Source: an uncultured bacterium (GTDB lineage Bacteria > Bacillota > Clostridia > Lachnospirales > Lachnospiraceae). From it: DNA of 32,316 nt. Location of the stretch: the NCBI GenBank assembly GCA_905216215.1, contig CAJMSZ010000021.1, positions 1-32,316 on the forward strand, given 5' to 3'. The position numbers and the translations under genes are program-made. Every line of letters begins with the position of its first letter. Within the stretch, counting starts at the first letter, position 1. The notes under the pieces were generated by a model. The model did not search any database. It was not told where the DNA came from and saw only the letters and a program-made list of their open reading frames with translations. Shown one piece after another: positions 6,268-18,400 of the stretch.

Positions 6268-9206
6268 TCAAAAAAATACGGAACACAGGATGAGAACTGT
6301 GCTCCGTATTTTTCATATAGTCCTATTCTCCAAACTTGTGTATAAGTACTCTTCAAAATAGGATGGCTATTTTTTTCGCCAGATATTTTATTAGGCACCA
6401 TGGGAATATATTCATATGCCGGTGTGAAATCATGCTTGTTGTATAACTTATAATACTGTATGAAAATTCGGTTCATAATCTTCGGAATCTGGTCTTTATT
6501 TGGCTCGGACAGGATAATCAGATACTGAAGGGAACTGTATCGTGTATAAATATCTACCTTCCGTATTTTTTTGCGAATCGCCTGTTCCATACATTCCAGC
6601 GCCTGTTCAATGTGTTCAATATACATGGTTGAATTAGGCTGTGTGTTCATTGTCACCATGACTAGATAGCAGTGATGCCTGTAACGGGCACCAAGGCTGT
6701 TCATGTATTCATATATTTTGGCAAAATCACGGTAATCCAAATCCAGGGCTCCAGTATAATTACCACTCTCGCGAAGTGCCTTTGCCACCAGAGATAAATC
6801 TCGTACAGTAGCGGTATCTGTCAAATGCTCCTGTTCCATCTGCTGGTAGAAGAAGAAATTTTCTTTTCCGTTCTGCTTTACATAATATAAGGCCTTGTCT
6901 GCTTTCTGGTAACAATCTTCAAAGGAGGCACCTTTTTCGCACATGCAAAGACCTGCTGAGATAGAGGCAGAACGGATTTCTATATCGTCTGCCTTGAGAA
7001 TACGGAATTTTTCAAAAATTTCTTCCATCAACCGTGTCATGGATTCGTGGGTTACGTTTGGCATAAATAGCAGGAATTCGTCCCCACCAAGTCGACAGAC
7101 GGCTGCGTTCTGTGCATAATCAGCAAGTAGGTTTCCGAGGGATTTTAATGCACGGTCACCGGCTTTATGTCCATAAATATCATTAATCTGTTTCAGATTA
7201 TCCATATCCATGAATGCCAGACAGCCACCATGCTCCTGCATAAACTGTGCCGTCATCTTTTCACCGATATTCCGCACAGGAAGACCGGTAAGCAAATCAA
7301 AGTTATCGCTGTCTTCCTGAGATTTTATCGTAGTCATGACATCAGAGATAAGTTTACCGATTTCGTTTTCTACCTCAGGATTTGCCTGCATGGCATCTGT
7401 ATTTGGGGTATCATTTGAAATAACCATACGGTTTTCATTGAGCAGGCGAAGAAAAATGTCTGTAAGCTCAGGGTCAAACTGTGTGCCACGGTTTTGCTTT
7501 AGTTCTTCATAAATGGTCTGCTGTGGCAAGGCATTACGGTAAATACGTTTGGAACGCATAGCGTCATAACTGTCGGCCAGGGCTACGATGCGTGCGTGGA
7601 GCGGAATTGCTCTGCCTTTTAGTCCATCCGGGTAACCATGACCATCATAGCGCTCGTGATGATTGCGGGCCACTTCTACAACGTGATCAATCAAAGTAAT
7701 GTTTTTTAGCATTTCTGCACCTATGATGGTGTGGTTTTTGATGATGGTATATTCCTCTTCTGTAAGCTTGGTTGGTTTATTCAAAATGATGTCTGGTATG
7801 CTGAATTTGCCGATATCATGCAGATAGGCGGCATGTTTGAGATTCAGAATTTCTGCCTGACTCCAGCCCAGTTCTTTTGCGAGAATAGCAGAGTATTCTG
7901 CAACACGGTGAGAATGTCCGCGTGTATACTCGTCTTTCGATTCAATAGCCAGAGAGAGCGTCTGTATAATCTGAAGTGATATTTGCTCCATCTGCTGTCG
8001 GCGGCGGTGCATCTCTTCTTCCTGTCGTTTGTTTTCCAGAGAATGAACATGCTTCATGGTTCGCAAAATATTCACAAAAAGCAGAATCAGCATGCCAATT
8101 CCGATAAAGATACCGGAAATAGAAACAACAAAGTATACAGAAATTGTTTCAATCAGAATCGATATCATTGAGACCAGCAGTCCGAATATTACTAAATGCT
8201 CCTCTTTTGACGGCGCTTTTCGCATATCCACAGCAAATGTCATAAAAATAGTAACAAATGTAAGTAACAAGATAATCTGTCCCACAGGAAGCGTTTCAAT
8301 GTAATCTGCGATTCCGGTAAAGTGAAGGAAAGAGCAGACGAACAAATTCACAAGGGCAATCCTTTCGATGTACTGGTATAATTTGCGATGTCTGCCATGC
8401 TGGATGCTGTCGGCATAAAACAGAATGGGCAGTGGGCAAAGCATAATCATGACAAAGCACAGACTGGCAAGAGCCGAGGCATTTGGCACTAATAGCTGGC
8501 GAAAATTGGACTCACCCAGCATCCAGACAGAACCCATGACGATACACCATCCAAGGTATTCCATGTCGAATTTGGTCTTATATACAATACCAAGTGCAAT
8601 ACTGAAAATAATGGTTACAATTCCGGCAAATAAGAAAAACAGCGCAATGATTGTTGCAGCACCATACTCCGTGAATATGTATTCCCAGATATCTATTTTG
8701 TCACCGCAGTATACAGCATTGACTATGCCAGAGTAGTGTTTGGTATTTGTTGTCAATTCAATACGCACTTCTTTTCCTGCATCTTCAGAAGAAGTCGGGC
8801 AGAATATATAACGGCTTGCAGAATTCTTACCAAAGATGCGGGTAGAGCTGGTGTCATATTCACAGCGCAGCATACCATCAATATAGAAACGCACATCTTG
8901 CAGGGAAGAACGAATAGCCAGATTACTTGCATCGTAGTCGGAAGGAAGCTGTGTAGTGATTACCATGGTTTCCTTCGCAGGAAGGTCATAGTTACCAGGG
9001 ACAGTAATTTCTTCCTCTGTTCCGTCTGATTTTTCCCATATAAAGGTACCCTTATAAATAATGTTTTCTGGAAGAGATTCTTCGTCACGCTCGCTTGGAA
9101 CTGCGAAGGTGGCAATGAGAAATCCGGCCAGTATGGTAAACATTAATATATAAAAAATACGTGTGTCTTTTTTGTCAATTGTGTAGTTATTATTTGCTGT
9201 TGTCAT
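6252..9206 (-). CDS. 7TM receptor with HD-GYP and GGDEF domains (c-di-GMP turnover)
   Basis: This 984-residue membrane protein carries both c-di-GMP hydrolysis and synthesis type domains. It has an N-terminal membrane segment (about 18-36), an extracellular beta-rich domain (about 45-165), a block of seven hydrophobic segments like 7TMR-DISM receptors (about 175-385), a short coiled coil, and an HD-GYP domain with HDIGK near 463 and HHERYDGHGYP near 510. A GGDEF domain follows, with LGGDEF near 707. The C-terminal region of about 200 residues (from about 785) is not recognised. All catalytic motifs look intact, so the net activity cannot be told from sequence. The ATG has AAGGAG upstream. It is transcribed divergently from the pilus cluster, 268 bp away, which makes it a plausible regulator of it. 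The last dozen or so codons coincide with the terminator hairpin at 6271-6313. Confidence 0.93.
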   Translation of the reverse strand: MTTANNNYTIDKKDTRIFYILMFTILAGFLIATFAVPSERDEESLPENIIYKGTFIWEKSDGTEEEITVPGNYDLPAKETMVITTQLPSDYDASNLAIRSSLQDVRFYIDGMLRCEYDTSSTRIFGKNSASRYIFCPTSSEDAGKEVRIELTTNTKHYSGIVNAVYCGDKIDIWEYIFTEYGAATIIALFFLFAGIVTIIFSIALGIVYKTKFDMEYLGWCIVMGSVWMLGESNFRQLLVPNASALASLCFVMIMLCPLPILFYADSIQHGRHRKLYQYIERIALVNLFVCSFLHFTGIADYIETLPVGQIILLLTFVTIFMTFAVDMRKAPSKEEHLVIFGLLVSMISILIETISVYFVVSISGIFIGIGMLILLFVNILRTMKHVHSLENKRQEEEMHRRRQQMEQISLQIIQTLSLAIESKDEYTRGHSHRVAEYSAILAKELGWSQAEILNLKHAAYLHDIGKFSIPDIILNKPTKLTEEEYTIIKNHTIIGAEMLKNITLIDHVVEVARNHHERYDGHGYPDGLKGRAIPLHARIVALADSYDAMRSKRIYRNALPQQTIYEELKQNRGTQFDPELTDIFLRLLNENRMVISNDTPNTDAMQANPEVENEIGKLISDVMTTIKSQEDSDNFDLLTGLPVRNIGEKMTAQFMQEHGGCLAFMDMDNLKQINDIYGHKAGDRALKSLGNLLADYAQNAAVCRLGGDEFLLFMPNVTHESMTRLMEEIFEKFRILKADDIEIRSASISAGLCMCEKGASFEDCYQKADKALYYVKQNGKENFFFYQQMEQEHLTDTATVRDLSLVAKALRESGNYTGALDLDYRDFAKIYEYMNSLGARYRHHCYLVMVTMNTQPNSTMYIEHIEQALECMEQAIRKKIRKVDIYTRYSSLQYLIILSEPNKDQIPKIMNRIFIQYYKLYNKHDFTPAYEYIPMVPNKISGEKNSHPILKSTYTQVWRIGLYEKYGAQFSSCVPYFFDYLIN
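6271..6313. terminator. Bidirectional terminator between convergent genes
   Basis: AAAAATACGGA and TCCGTATTTTT form an 11-bp stem, extended inward by CACAG/CTGTG after one mismatch, with T runs on both outer sides. It ends the plus-strand gene that stops at 6267. On the minus strand it lies inside the last codons of the HD-GYP-GGDEF frame, which stops at 6252. Confidence 0.8.
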
Positions 9207-9474
9207 AAATACTCCTTGTTATTTCTAACATTGCATTCTATAAAAGCTGGTAATATTATACTATTTGAAGGCATGATTTGCAATTGACTTTCCGAATTAC
9301 CATTTTGAATGAAGATAAATTTGAGAAAATAAAATGTAATTTCTGATAGAAAAACAAGGGAAACACTAGGAATTTGCATTACATTTTGATAAAATGTAAA
9401 GAAAACATTCGTCTTGTTATGGTGACGGATGGGATGAGAAGTAAGAACAAGATAGATTATCGCAGGTGATATAT
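9207..9474. promoter_or_regulatory. Divergent regulatory region with inverted repeat
   Basis: This 268-bp AT-rich gap lies between the divergent c-di-GMP gene and the giant pilin gene. A perfect inverted repeat sits at 9379-9399: arms TTACATTTT and AAAATGTAA around GAT. A third half-site AAAATGTAA occurs at 9331-9339, and a related CATTTTG at 9301-9307. TTGAGA (9321-9326) with a 17-nt spacer and TGATAG (9344-9349) is a weak promoter candidate. The repeat is better placed to act as an operator than as a terminator, because no T run follows it. Confidence 0.45.
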
Positions 9475-12400
9475 ATGAAAGACGCAAAAAAAAGAGGATT
9501 TACACTGGTAGAATTGATTGTTGTCCTTGTAATTCTCTCGATTATAATGGCGATTGCAGTTCCGTTTTTTGTTAATTACTGGCGGCGAGCCGAATTTCGC
9601 AAGAATGAATCAAATGCTAAAACGATATACTTGGCAGCTGAATCGAAATTAACCTATTATCGTTCGTCAGGTCAGTGGGAGGACTTTCAGAAGCAAATCA
9701 AGGCCGAGGGGATTGTAGGCAAGAGTGAGAGTGGTAAGCAAGATGCCAACATCTATGCTATCACGTTGGATGCAGATACATATAATAAGGAAAGAAAATC
9801 TTCCAATGCGGTATTGACACTTCTGGAAGATTACACCTATGACAAGGAAATCTTTAAGGGAGCGATTGCCCTTGAAATAGATGTTGATTCAGGAGAAGTT
9901 TATTCTGCATTTTATGCAACCAAGTGTAAGGGACTGAATTATGCTTCTACGGATGAAGATGGTTATCTGACAATGGAAAAGCGGGATTATGAAAGCAGAA
10001 GAAAACGACTTCTTGGATATTATTCCGCAGAAGATACAGTGAATGCGGTAAGTCTCAAACCTACGAGATTGCGTATTACAACCATTAGCTTACAGAACAG
10101 TGAGAAGCTTTCTCTTAACTGGTCTACTAATGCAGGAGATGCCCTGGATGTCAGTTATGAGATATCGTTTTATAAGGATGAAGATAAGTCGAAGTTATTT
10201 ACAATGACAGTATCTCCGTATGATATGCGTTCCAGTGGATGGTCCAATGCAGAAGGAACATCGGAAGGACTGGCAATGATAGAACTGAAGGACAGTAGTG
10301 GGACGGGACAGGGAAGCTGGGCATTCCCGATTTCCTATAGTGACAACCGGTATTCCCTTGTTCTGGATGCCATGATGTCTGCAAAGGTGCAGGTTGTTCT
10401 GGATACGCAAAGCGGTGTGAATAAAACGGAATTAGAGAAAACTTCAAGCATCAGCATCAGCAGACTTGGAGAAGTGGCGGCAGATTTAAAGGAAGAACAG
10501 AATATTTATGCGACGGTGAAGGCAACTTCCTACGCAGGAGGTTCCAAACTGGTGTCTACTACCGAATACAGGGATAGTGAGCCGGTTTCTTCTAACACGG
10601 CAAATACGATGTTTGCAGACGCAACCTTGGGCAGTGATGTGAAAATTGCTACATTCCGGCATTTGTCAAACATCAGATATTATACGAAGAAGCAGAAGAC
10701 AACATTCACGCTTACAGGAAGAAACATGGACTGGTCTGCGGTGGGAACCGGCTTTTATGATTTCACTTTGTCTAAAAGCAGAAATGCGGAGATGTTGACA
10801 TGGGTGGGAAATGATAAGGGTAGCATTTTGAATTTCCCGTCCATTAAGGAATTGGAAAGTAATTATACGCTCAAAGGCAATGGACAGAGAACCTTGATTT
10901 CGAATTTGCATTTGGGAGAAGCTTCTGTGATTGATGATGAAATTGCAGAACAGCTTCAAATTCCTCAAACTGAATTTGTTGGACTATTTGGAAAGGTATC
11001 AGGAAGTGTTCAGAATCTGACCTTACAGAATCCAGTACTGCATCTGTTAGATGGAGAGAATGGAAGCCATTATCAGTCTCTGAAGGGGGCAGGAATTGTA
11101 GCAGGGCAAAATGCCGGTTCTCTTCAGAAAGTGGTGATAAAGGTTACCGGTGCGCAGAAAGAGAACACGGTTCAGGTATCGATGAAGAACAGCAGGAGCA
11201 ATATCATTGGAATCGGTGGCCTAATCGGAATTATACAGGATGCTGGTCAGAGTGGGACTCATGGAGGACAGATAGAATCCTCCACAATGGATGGGAAAAT
11301 ACAGGCAGAGTTGCCGGAAACCTCTGCTGATGTGAACATGGTTTCTTATGGAATTGGCGGAGTGGTCGGATATGCGCAGATGAAGAACACGACCAAGGCT
11401 TCGAAGATTCGGGATTGTGTGAATCATGCGGAAATTAAAGGTAATCTGCTCACCGGTGGAATCGTTGGAAAACTGGATGGAGACTTTCAAGGCCAGAGTG
11501 GACTGTCATCCGGTCAGTTTTCGGCAATTGCTAATATAACCGGGTGTGATAGTGATGGCCTGGTTCTTTGTTCGGAGGCATCACAAGTCAGCTCATTAAC
11601 AGGAAAGTATTTTGGAGGAATTGCCGGATATACGAACTATGGATTGATTTACAAGTCAAGCAGTGCATCGGGACGTTCACAGGGCTTTTCGTTTGACTCG
11701 AGTAAGAAGAACTTATTGCTTGGAACCTATGTAGGTGGAATCGTCGGATATGGAAATCTTTCTTTACTGAGTAACTGTTCCACAGAAAAAGGTGGATATA
11801 TTCTGGGTTCTGATTATGTGGGTGGAATTGCCGGTGGAATGAAAGGTGATTATCGTGTGATTCAGGCAGATAATGGTGTGACAGTCACAACCAACAGAAG
11901 CTATGTAATAGGAAAGAATTATGTAGGTGGAATTGTTGGACAGAATGAAAGGAATGTTACCTTAGAAAATTGTGTTAATAATGGTGTGGCAGCAGGCTAT
12001 GGAAAATTTGTAGGCGGAATTGTTGGTTATAATGATAAAGATGCAAAGATTTTGGACTGTGCAAGTTATCTTTCAGACTATGATAACTCCGTGTTTAACA
12101 TGATTGTGAATAAGTGGGAAGCTACAGCAGATTATGCGGGCGGCCTTGCGGGTTATAATAATGGCAATATTACGTTTACGAATGAGAGTCAGGCAATTAC
12201 CGTTAAGTCGGTTTCCGGTATCGTAGTGGGAAAGAATTACGTGGGAGGTCTTGCTGGTTTCAATGATGTAAACGGAACCTTAGATGTGAGTTATGAACTT
12301 ATCGGAGGCCGTGTCTATGCTTATGGAGATTGTGCCGGTGGCGGATTTGGACTAAATGCATCCACGAAGATTCTGAATACAAAATTAGTCGTTAAACCGA

Positions 12401-15400
12401 GAAGTGTTCAGGGGAGATACTGTGTAGGTGGCTGTATCGGTGCAAATATAGTTGCACTTGAAAAAGATACCACCATTGCGAACTTCCAGACAAATAACAG
12501 CTTGGGACTGATTACGGGCGAAGCATTCTGTGGTGGATTGATTGGATACCAGAGAACCTATACGGGTTCAGGTGAGGCGCTTCTTGCATCAGCAGAGAGT
12601 TTACTGCCAGGCTTATCAACAAATAATTTGCCAGTAAGCAAGAATGCCTCAGCAAATTCGTATACACTTACAATTACTACAGTAGGAAACAGCGCGGATG
12701 CACTGACGGTAGAGACCAACAATGTTCCAATCCGCGCGGATATGTATGCGGGCGGAATCTTAGGATATTGTGAGAAAAATACGAAACTGGTCATTTTGAA
12801 TTGCAAGAATGAAGGAAATATTTCTCAGAACAATAGTGAGAAAGAAGTAAATCTTGAAACCTATATCAAGAGCACAGAGATTGGACAGCAGAATTTGCCG
12901 GCAGAAGCAAAGAATATCAATATGCATTTTGTGGGCGGAATCATTGGAGTCAATCTTGAAAATCATGTAATTGAACATTGTACCAATACAGGAAGCTTGT
13001 CCGGTTACTCCGGAACCGGTGGCATTGTTGGTCTGAATGCAGGGCTGGTTGTGAACTGCCAGCTTGCTGAGCATTTTGGCAATGCGGCATTATCTTATCT
13101 GGGCGGAATTGCCGGGGTAAATGTTGGAAATACAACACAGCATGTATATGATGGCAATCATTATATGTCGGGGACGATTCAAAATTGCAGTACGAAGCAG
13201 GGAAAAGCAATTGCGGGAAGAAATGTAGTTGGCGGAATTGTTGGGTGGAATCTGCAAAATGGTATGCTGGAATCCGACACCAGTTATGCGAATATGATTG
13301 GCTATGGAAATTACATTGGTGGAATTTCAGGTAAAAACAGTGGTGTTATTCAGGTGTCGGAGGAGGATGGAACTTCAGTAAGAACCATTACCAGCACAAA
13401 CGGGGAAGGCATCGGTGGAATTGTTGGTCTTAATGAAGAAGATGGAAAGATTCAGACAAAGGGAGATGCCGGTCAGGAAGTTGTGGCGGTAGGAAATGGT
13501 GTGTCTGTTACTGGAGCAGCCAAAGTCGGTGGAATTGCCGGAATCAATCAGGGTGTTATCGGAACAGGTCAAGGATCTGATGTTCAGGAGAGCCATTGGC
13601 TGACATGCAGTGCTCAGTTGGTTCGTGCTTCTCGGGGGACAGTCGGCGGAATTGTGGGTGAAACAACAGGAGATATCAGTTATGCCATTAACCGATCCGC
13701 AAATGTCACTGCATATGCTGGAGCAGCAGGCGGAATCACGGCAACGGCAGGTAAAGATAGCCATATACAGAACTGCAAAGGTTGCGGAAATGTAAGCAGC
13801 AGTGATGGGTATGCAGCAGGCATTGCTTCCATAAATGCCGGATTGATTCAAGAGTGTACTGTGGGAGAAGCAGATAATAAACTTACCATTTATAGTCTTG
13901 GAGAGACGGAAAGCGGTGCTCTTTGCGCAGTGAATAACGGAACAATTGACAACAGTAGTCCAGTGGGAACCAAGATTATTCTGGATGGGAATGCAACTAC
14001 TTTTGGTGGAATTACCGGAAGGAATCATGGCATTGTCCAGAATGTGACACTTGGTGTAATGCCGGAAGTGAACAGTACATCTGGTAAGCTGACAGTTGGT
14101 GGAATTGCAGGGGAAAATGAAGGAACCATTGGACAAAGGAACACGACCTATGCGGATATACAGGTAAATGCTGATTTTGACGGATTCGACAATTACAGAA
14201 ATCTGGGTGGAGTTGTCGGAAAGAATGCAGAAGGTGCTACCGTTCAGAACAGTACGTATACAGGAACGATTAGAGAAGAATCCAGTGCAGCAGGAAATTG
14301 CTATGGTGGAATAACCGGTGACAATCAGGGAACTCTTGAAAATTGCGCCATAAACGAAATCCATATGGAAATTCAGGGTGTCTATACTGCAACCAGTACA
14401 AGTACCACAGCCCAAAAGGAAGCCGCCTCTACTCATGCAGGTGGAATTGCCGGAAAGAATGAAGAAAACGGAACCATTATAAATTGTACGCTGAAGGATA
14501 CGACAGACAGTATATTAAAAGCGAAATATGGCATGCTTGGCGGGATTGTAGGTTTCAATAAGGGAACCATACAAATGTCAGGAAGTAATTTGACTTCTCA
14601 GATTACAACTGTGAATGAAGAAGCAAATTCAGAAGAAATTCTGCAACAGATGAATGAACATGCCCGGACGGCCGGACTGATGGCAGATGACACTTATCTG
14701 GTATGGAAAGAAAATGCACAGGTAGAAAATGCTACCTACAATAATTCCAACAGGAAAGCGTCAGATAACCGACTCCAGATGTATATGTCAGCCAATGGCA
14801 GTCTTGGTGGCATTTCTGCTTATAATGCGACAACCGGGGAAATCAATCATTGTGTATCCGGAAACTGGTTCTTGGTGAATAAATCCAATGCCATTGGTGT
14901 CGGAACCGGTGGAATTATTGGAATGAATGAATCAGAAAAAGATATGAGCTACCTTGTAAATGGTGCTTTTGTGGGTAGGCAGATTTCCAAGGCTGATACG
15001 AACCGTTTCGCAGGTGGTATTATTGGAAATCAGAACAACACCACAAGTTCAGACTGGCTCATTCGGGATTGCATTAACTATGGAACAGTTTATTGCTATA
15101 ACACCCATTATTCAGGCGGTATTATGGGACAGTGGACCGGTTCAGGCGGAACGATTCAGAACTGTGTGAATTATGGAACCCTTCAGACAACCTATGGAAC
15201 AGACTGGGTTGGTGCAAGTGCAGGTATTGTGGCTCAGCTTTATCATGCATATGAAAATCAGGAGTACAATATCATCAGCAGTGGAAACTACGGAAGCATT
15301 TACACCAGAGAAGGTGAGCGAAGAGATAACAAATGTGGAGCCAATGACAGTGCGGGCATCTTGGGAAATATCACGACATATCGTGCCAATAATGCCAGTC

Positions 15401-18400
15401 AGGCACAGAACTTTACAGTTCAGATTCTGGACTGCTTTAATGCACCGGGAGTAAAGATTTACTCAGGTTCCATGGCATCGGGTATCTTTGGCTTTTTGTC
15501 CTGCGATAATCCGGATTTGACTTCTATTACGCAGTCGACTGCAAATGTAACGATTCGAATAGAGAGATGCCGCAACATGGCAGATGTTTTAAAGGGCTTC
15601 TATTATACGGCTGGTATCTTTGGAGACCGCTATGGAGAAGAGGCATGGAAAAACAATACGATTGTCAAAGACTGCTATTCTGTGGAGGTGGATGGCAATC
15701 ATTATTTTGGACAAAACGGAGGCAATAAATTTCCAATCTATGGAAGCGGAAATGGCAAGGGAAGTTCCAAGGATATGCAGCCGGAGAACAGGATTCATAA
15801 TTTTTATGTAGAAGGTGTATATAAAGAGAACGAGCAGCATTGGGGCTATTCGAATGTACAGCTTGGACAAGGCGTGGATTCCCTGGGACAGGGAAGTGGC
15901 AGCGCCGGAAACGGATACTACGAACAGGGAAATGGCAAATATGCGATGAATGTATTCTTCATGTACGACCTTACGGTAAAGCAATATTTTGTGGCAAGAA
16001 TTAATGAAAGAACTTCCTCGTATATGACCACTATTAACGGAAAGGATGCATATATCAATGATTATGGGTATATTGTAGACAAGTCTGGAACGAAAAGAGG
16101 AGAAGTTCTTTATTATGTTGATAATGTTCCTTATAACAATACAAGGCTATATGATTACGTAATCAAAGACAGAACCAATCCAGTATTCGTGAAGGCGCGT
16201 ACCAGTTGGAAACGTCTGGAAGGAATGACAGAGAATGATTCAGGAGAGGAACAGATACTTGCACCAAAGACTGCAGAAGCAGTTATTGAAAACGGCAAGA
16301 TTACGATGAACATAGTTCCCCAAGCGCTGCCGGGAAGTACGGATAATAAGTGTGACCCGTTTGCGTATGAGATAGAAATATCTGATGGAACAAATACCGT
16401 GATTCATAAGATATATACAGAAAATGGAAGTTTTACTATTCCATCGGGATTGAATAAGGTATCGAAAATCAGTGTTCGCGCAGTCAGCATGTATGAAGAG
16501 GTGAAGCCATCAGAGTGGCTTGCGGTTGATACCAAAAATATCAATAAAGTGTTGCCAGACCCTGATATACAGATAGAGCTTGTAACAGATGGAAAGGCAG
16601 AGAAAGGCCATACTTATCGATATCGTCTGGCGAATTTAGAAGCCTACAATGAGACAGATGCAAATAGCAATCCGATTTATCCGGACTGGCAGGTGAAAAT
16701 CAATATCCAACGAGTTGGAAATGTGATTTTGGATGCGGAAAATCCGGAAGCAACCATGTCGGTAAAGGAGCTAGATAATGTTACTTATCAGATGGTTGCG
16801 CAGGCATCCTTGAAAGATGGTACTGCATCACTGGCAGAGGCTTCTAAGGAAATATCCGTTCCGGTAAATCTTCCGTATTACAGACCTCCGATTACACTAC
16901 GGGAATGGACGCCACAGCTTACAAAGAATATCAGCATTAGCGGTGACAGCTTGGATGATTTATCTGTAAAGGTAGAACTGGATGCGGGAAACCAAACCAT
17001 GAACACACCACCGGTTTATCGGGCAGAATTAATTGGAACATGGAATGGAGAGCCAGATGTTGTATTTGCCAAAGAGGATATCCTGACGGTATCCGCAGGA
17101 AAAGCTACAGCGACGTTTACCAATTTGCCGGAATACATAGGAGAGGCAAGCAATCTGAAGGTGCGTATATGGTACGCTGCGTCAGGACTTGGTCCGGTGT
17201 ATACCTATTATGATGTAGATGTAGCGGATTTAACCGATGCCAATGTGAAGGAACTGGTAAATGTAGATGCCGATGGGCAGGAAACATGGCAGTACAGTCA
17301 CAGCACAGTGCTGGAAAATGCCCGGGTAGGTTCAGAATACTATTTTACTAATTACATTTATCATTCCAATGAATTATGGAGTTGGATTGACGCTCCGGTG
17401 TTGGAAGATACAGGAACAACATTGGAACCGGAAATTGGTGAAAATGGAGAATTATATTATCAGTTCCAGTGGGACAATGGGCTTACAGACACCAATCCGG
17501 TATATAAAGTTTCACTTGTTGGAATTGATGAAGACAGCAATGGAAATGAGCGTGAGGTTGTCATTGACATTGGAGATGCATATCAGGGCGGAAGAACTCT
17601 GAGAGTGGATGGCACGGACTGGGATTACAAGGAAGTGAAGCTGAAGGTAACAAGAATCGGGGATGCTTCCCAGAAGAAGATTGGATTATCCAGCATTGGT
17701 ATTTACCAGACGAAGCAGCGTCTGAAACAACCGTCTCAGCCGTTTGTTGTGAATACCGATGAAAATGAACTGAATTATCAGATTACCTGGGCGGCTCTTT
17801 CATCCGAAAAGGGATGTGCGGGATATCAGATTTATGTACAGCCGTATGAGAATGGTAAACCAGGTCAGGCAGAAGCCATTGGTTCTGTTGTCACACCAGA
17901 CCGGCAGGAGAATGGTATTTACAAAGAAACCATCAATCTGGAGGCATATGCCGGAAGGCGCATACTGGTTTATCTGGTTGCAAAGGCAGAGGCAGGTGGA
18001 GAATATCTGGACAGTACAGAGGGAGTAACCTATGAGCTTCAGATTCCGAAGCGGCTTCCGAAACCGAATGTAACATGGTCTAAAAACTGGGTTTATGATA
18101 TCGCAAGCCCGCTAGAAGCAGAAAGCTTCCAGTCAGGTGGTCTGCGCGTCAGTCTGACAGCAGATAAAGACAGCATTCCGCCAGGAGGAAGTGCTTACCT
18201 GTTAAAAGCATATGTGTATAACAGTGAAGCAGAGGCCAACAGGGCAACAGATGTTAGCGCAGGTAATTATATTTCTGCATACCCATCGACCAACACACCG
18301 ATACAGATGAGTGTGAAGAATTCAAGAGAATATTATCATGACATGGAAAATCTTTCTATTACCTATGCCGGAAAATGGATTGTTTTCTACACAAGGATTT

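Noticed and set aside
9379..9399. Inverted repeat upstream of the giant gene as a terminator for an upstream transcript
   Set aside because: No plus-strand gene lies upstream to be terminated, the stem is A-T rich and no T run follows.
13375..14436. Minus-strand open frame of 353 codons inside the giant pilin gene
   Set aside because: It lies wholly opposite the repeat array, its translation is Cys/Ser/Ile-rich and low in domain character, and it has no ribosome site. It is the complement of the Gly/Asn-rich repeats.
10975..15630. CRISPR array or DNA-level tandem repeats in the giant gene
   Set aside because: Repeats exist at protein level only; the DNA copies vary in sequence and spacing and lie in one reading frame.
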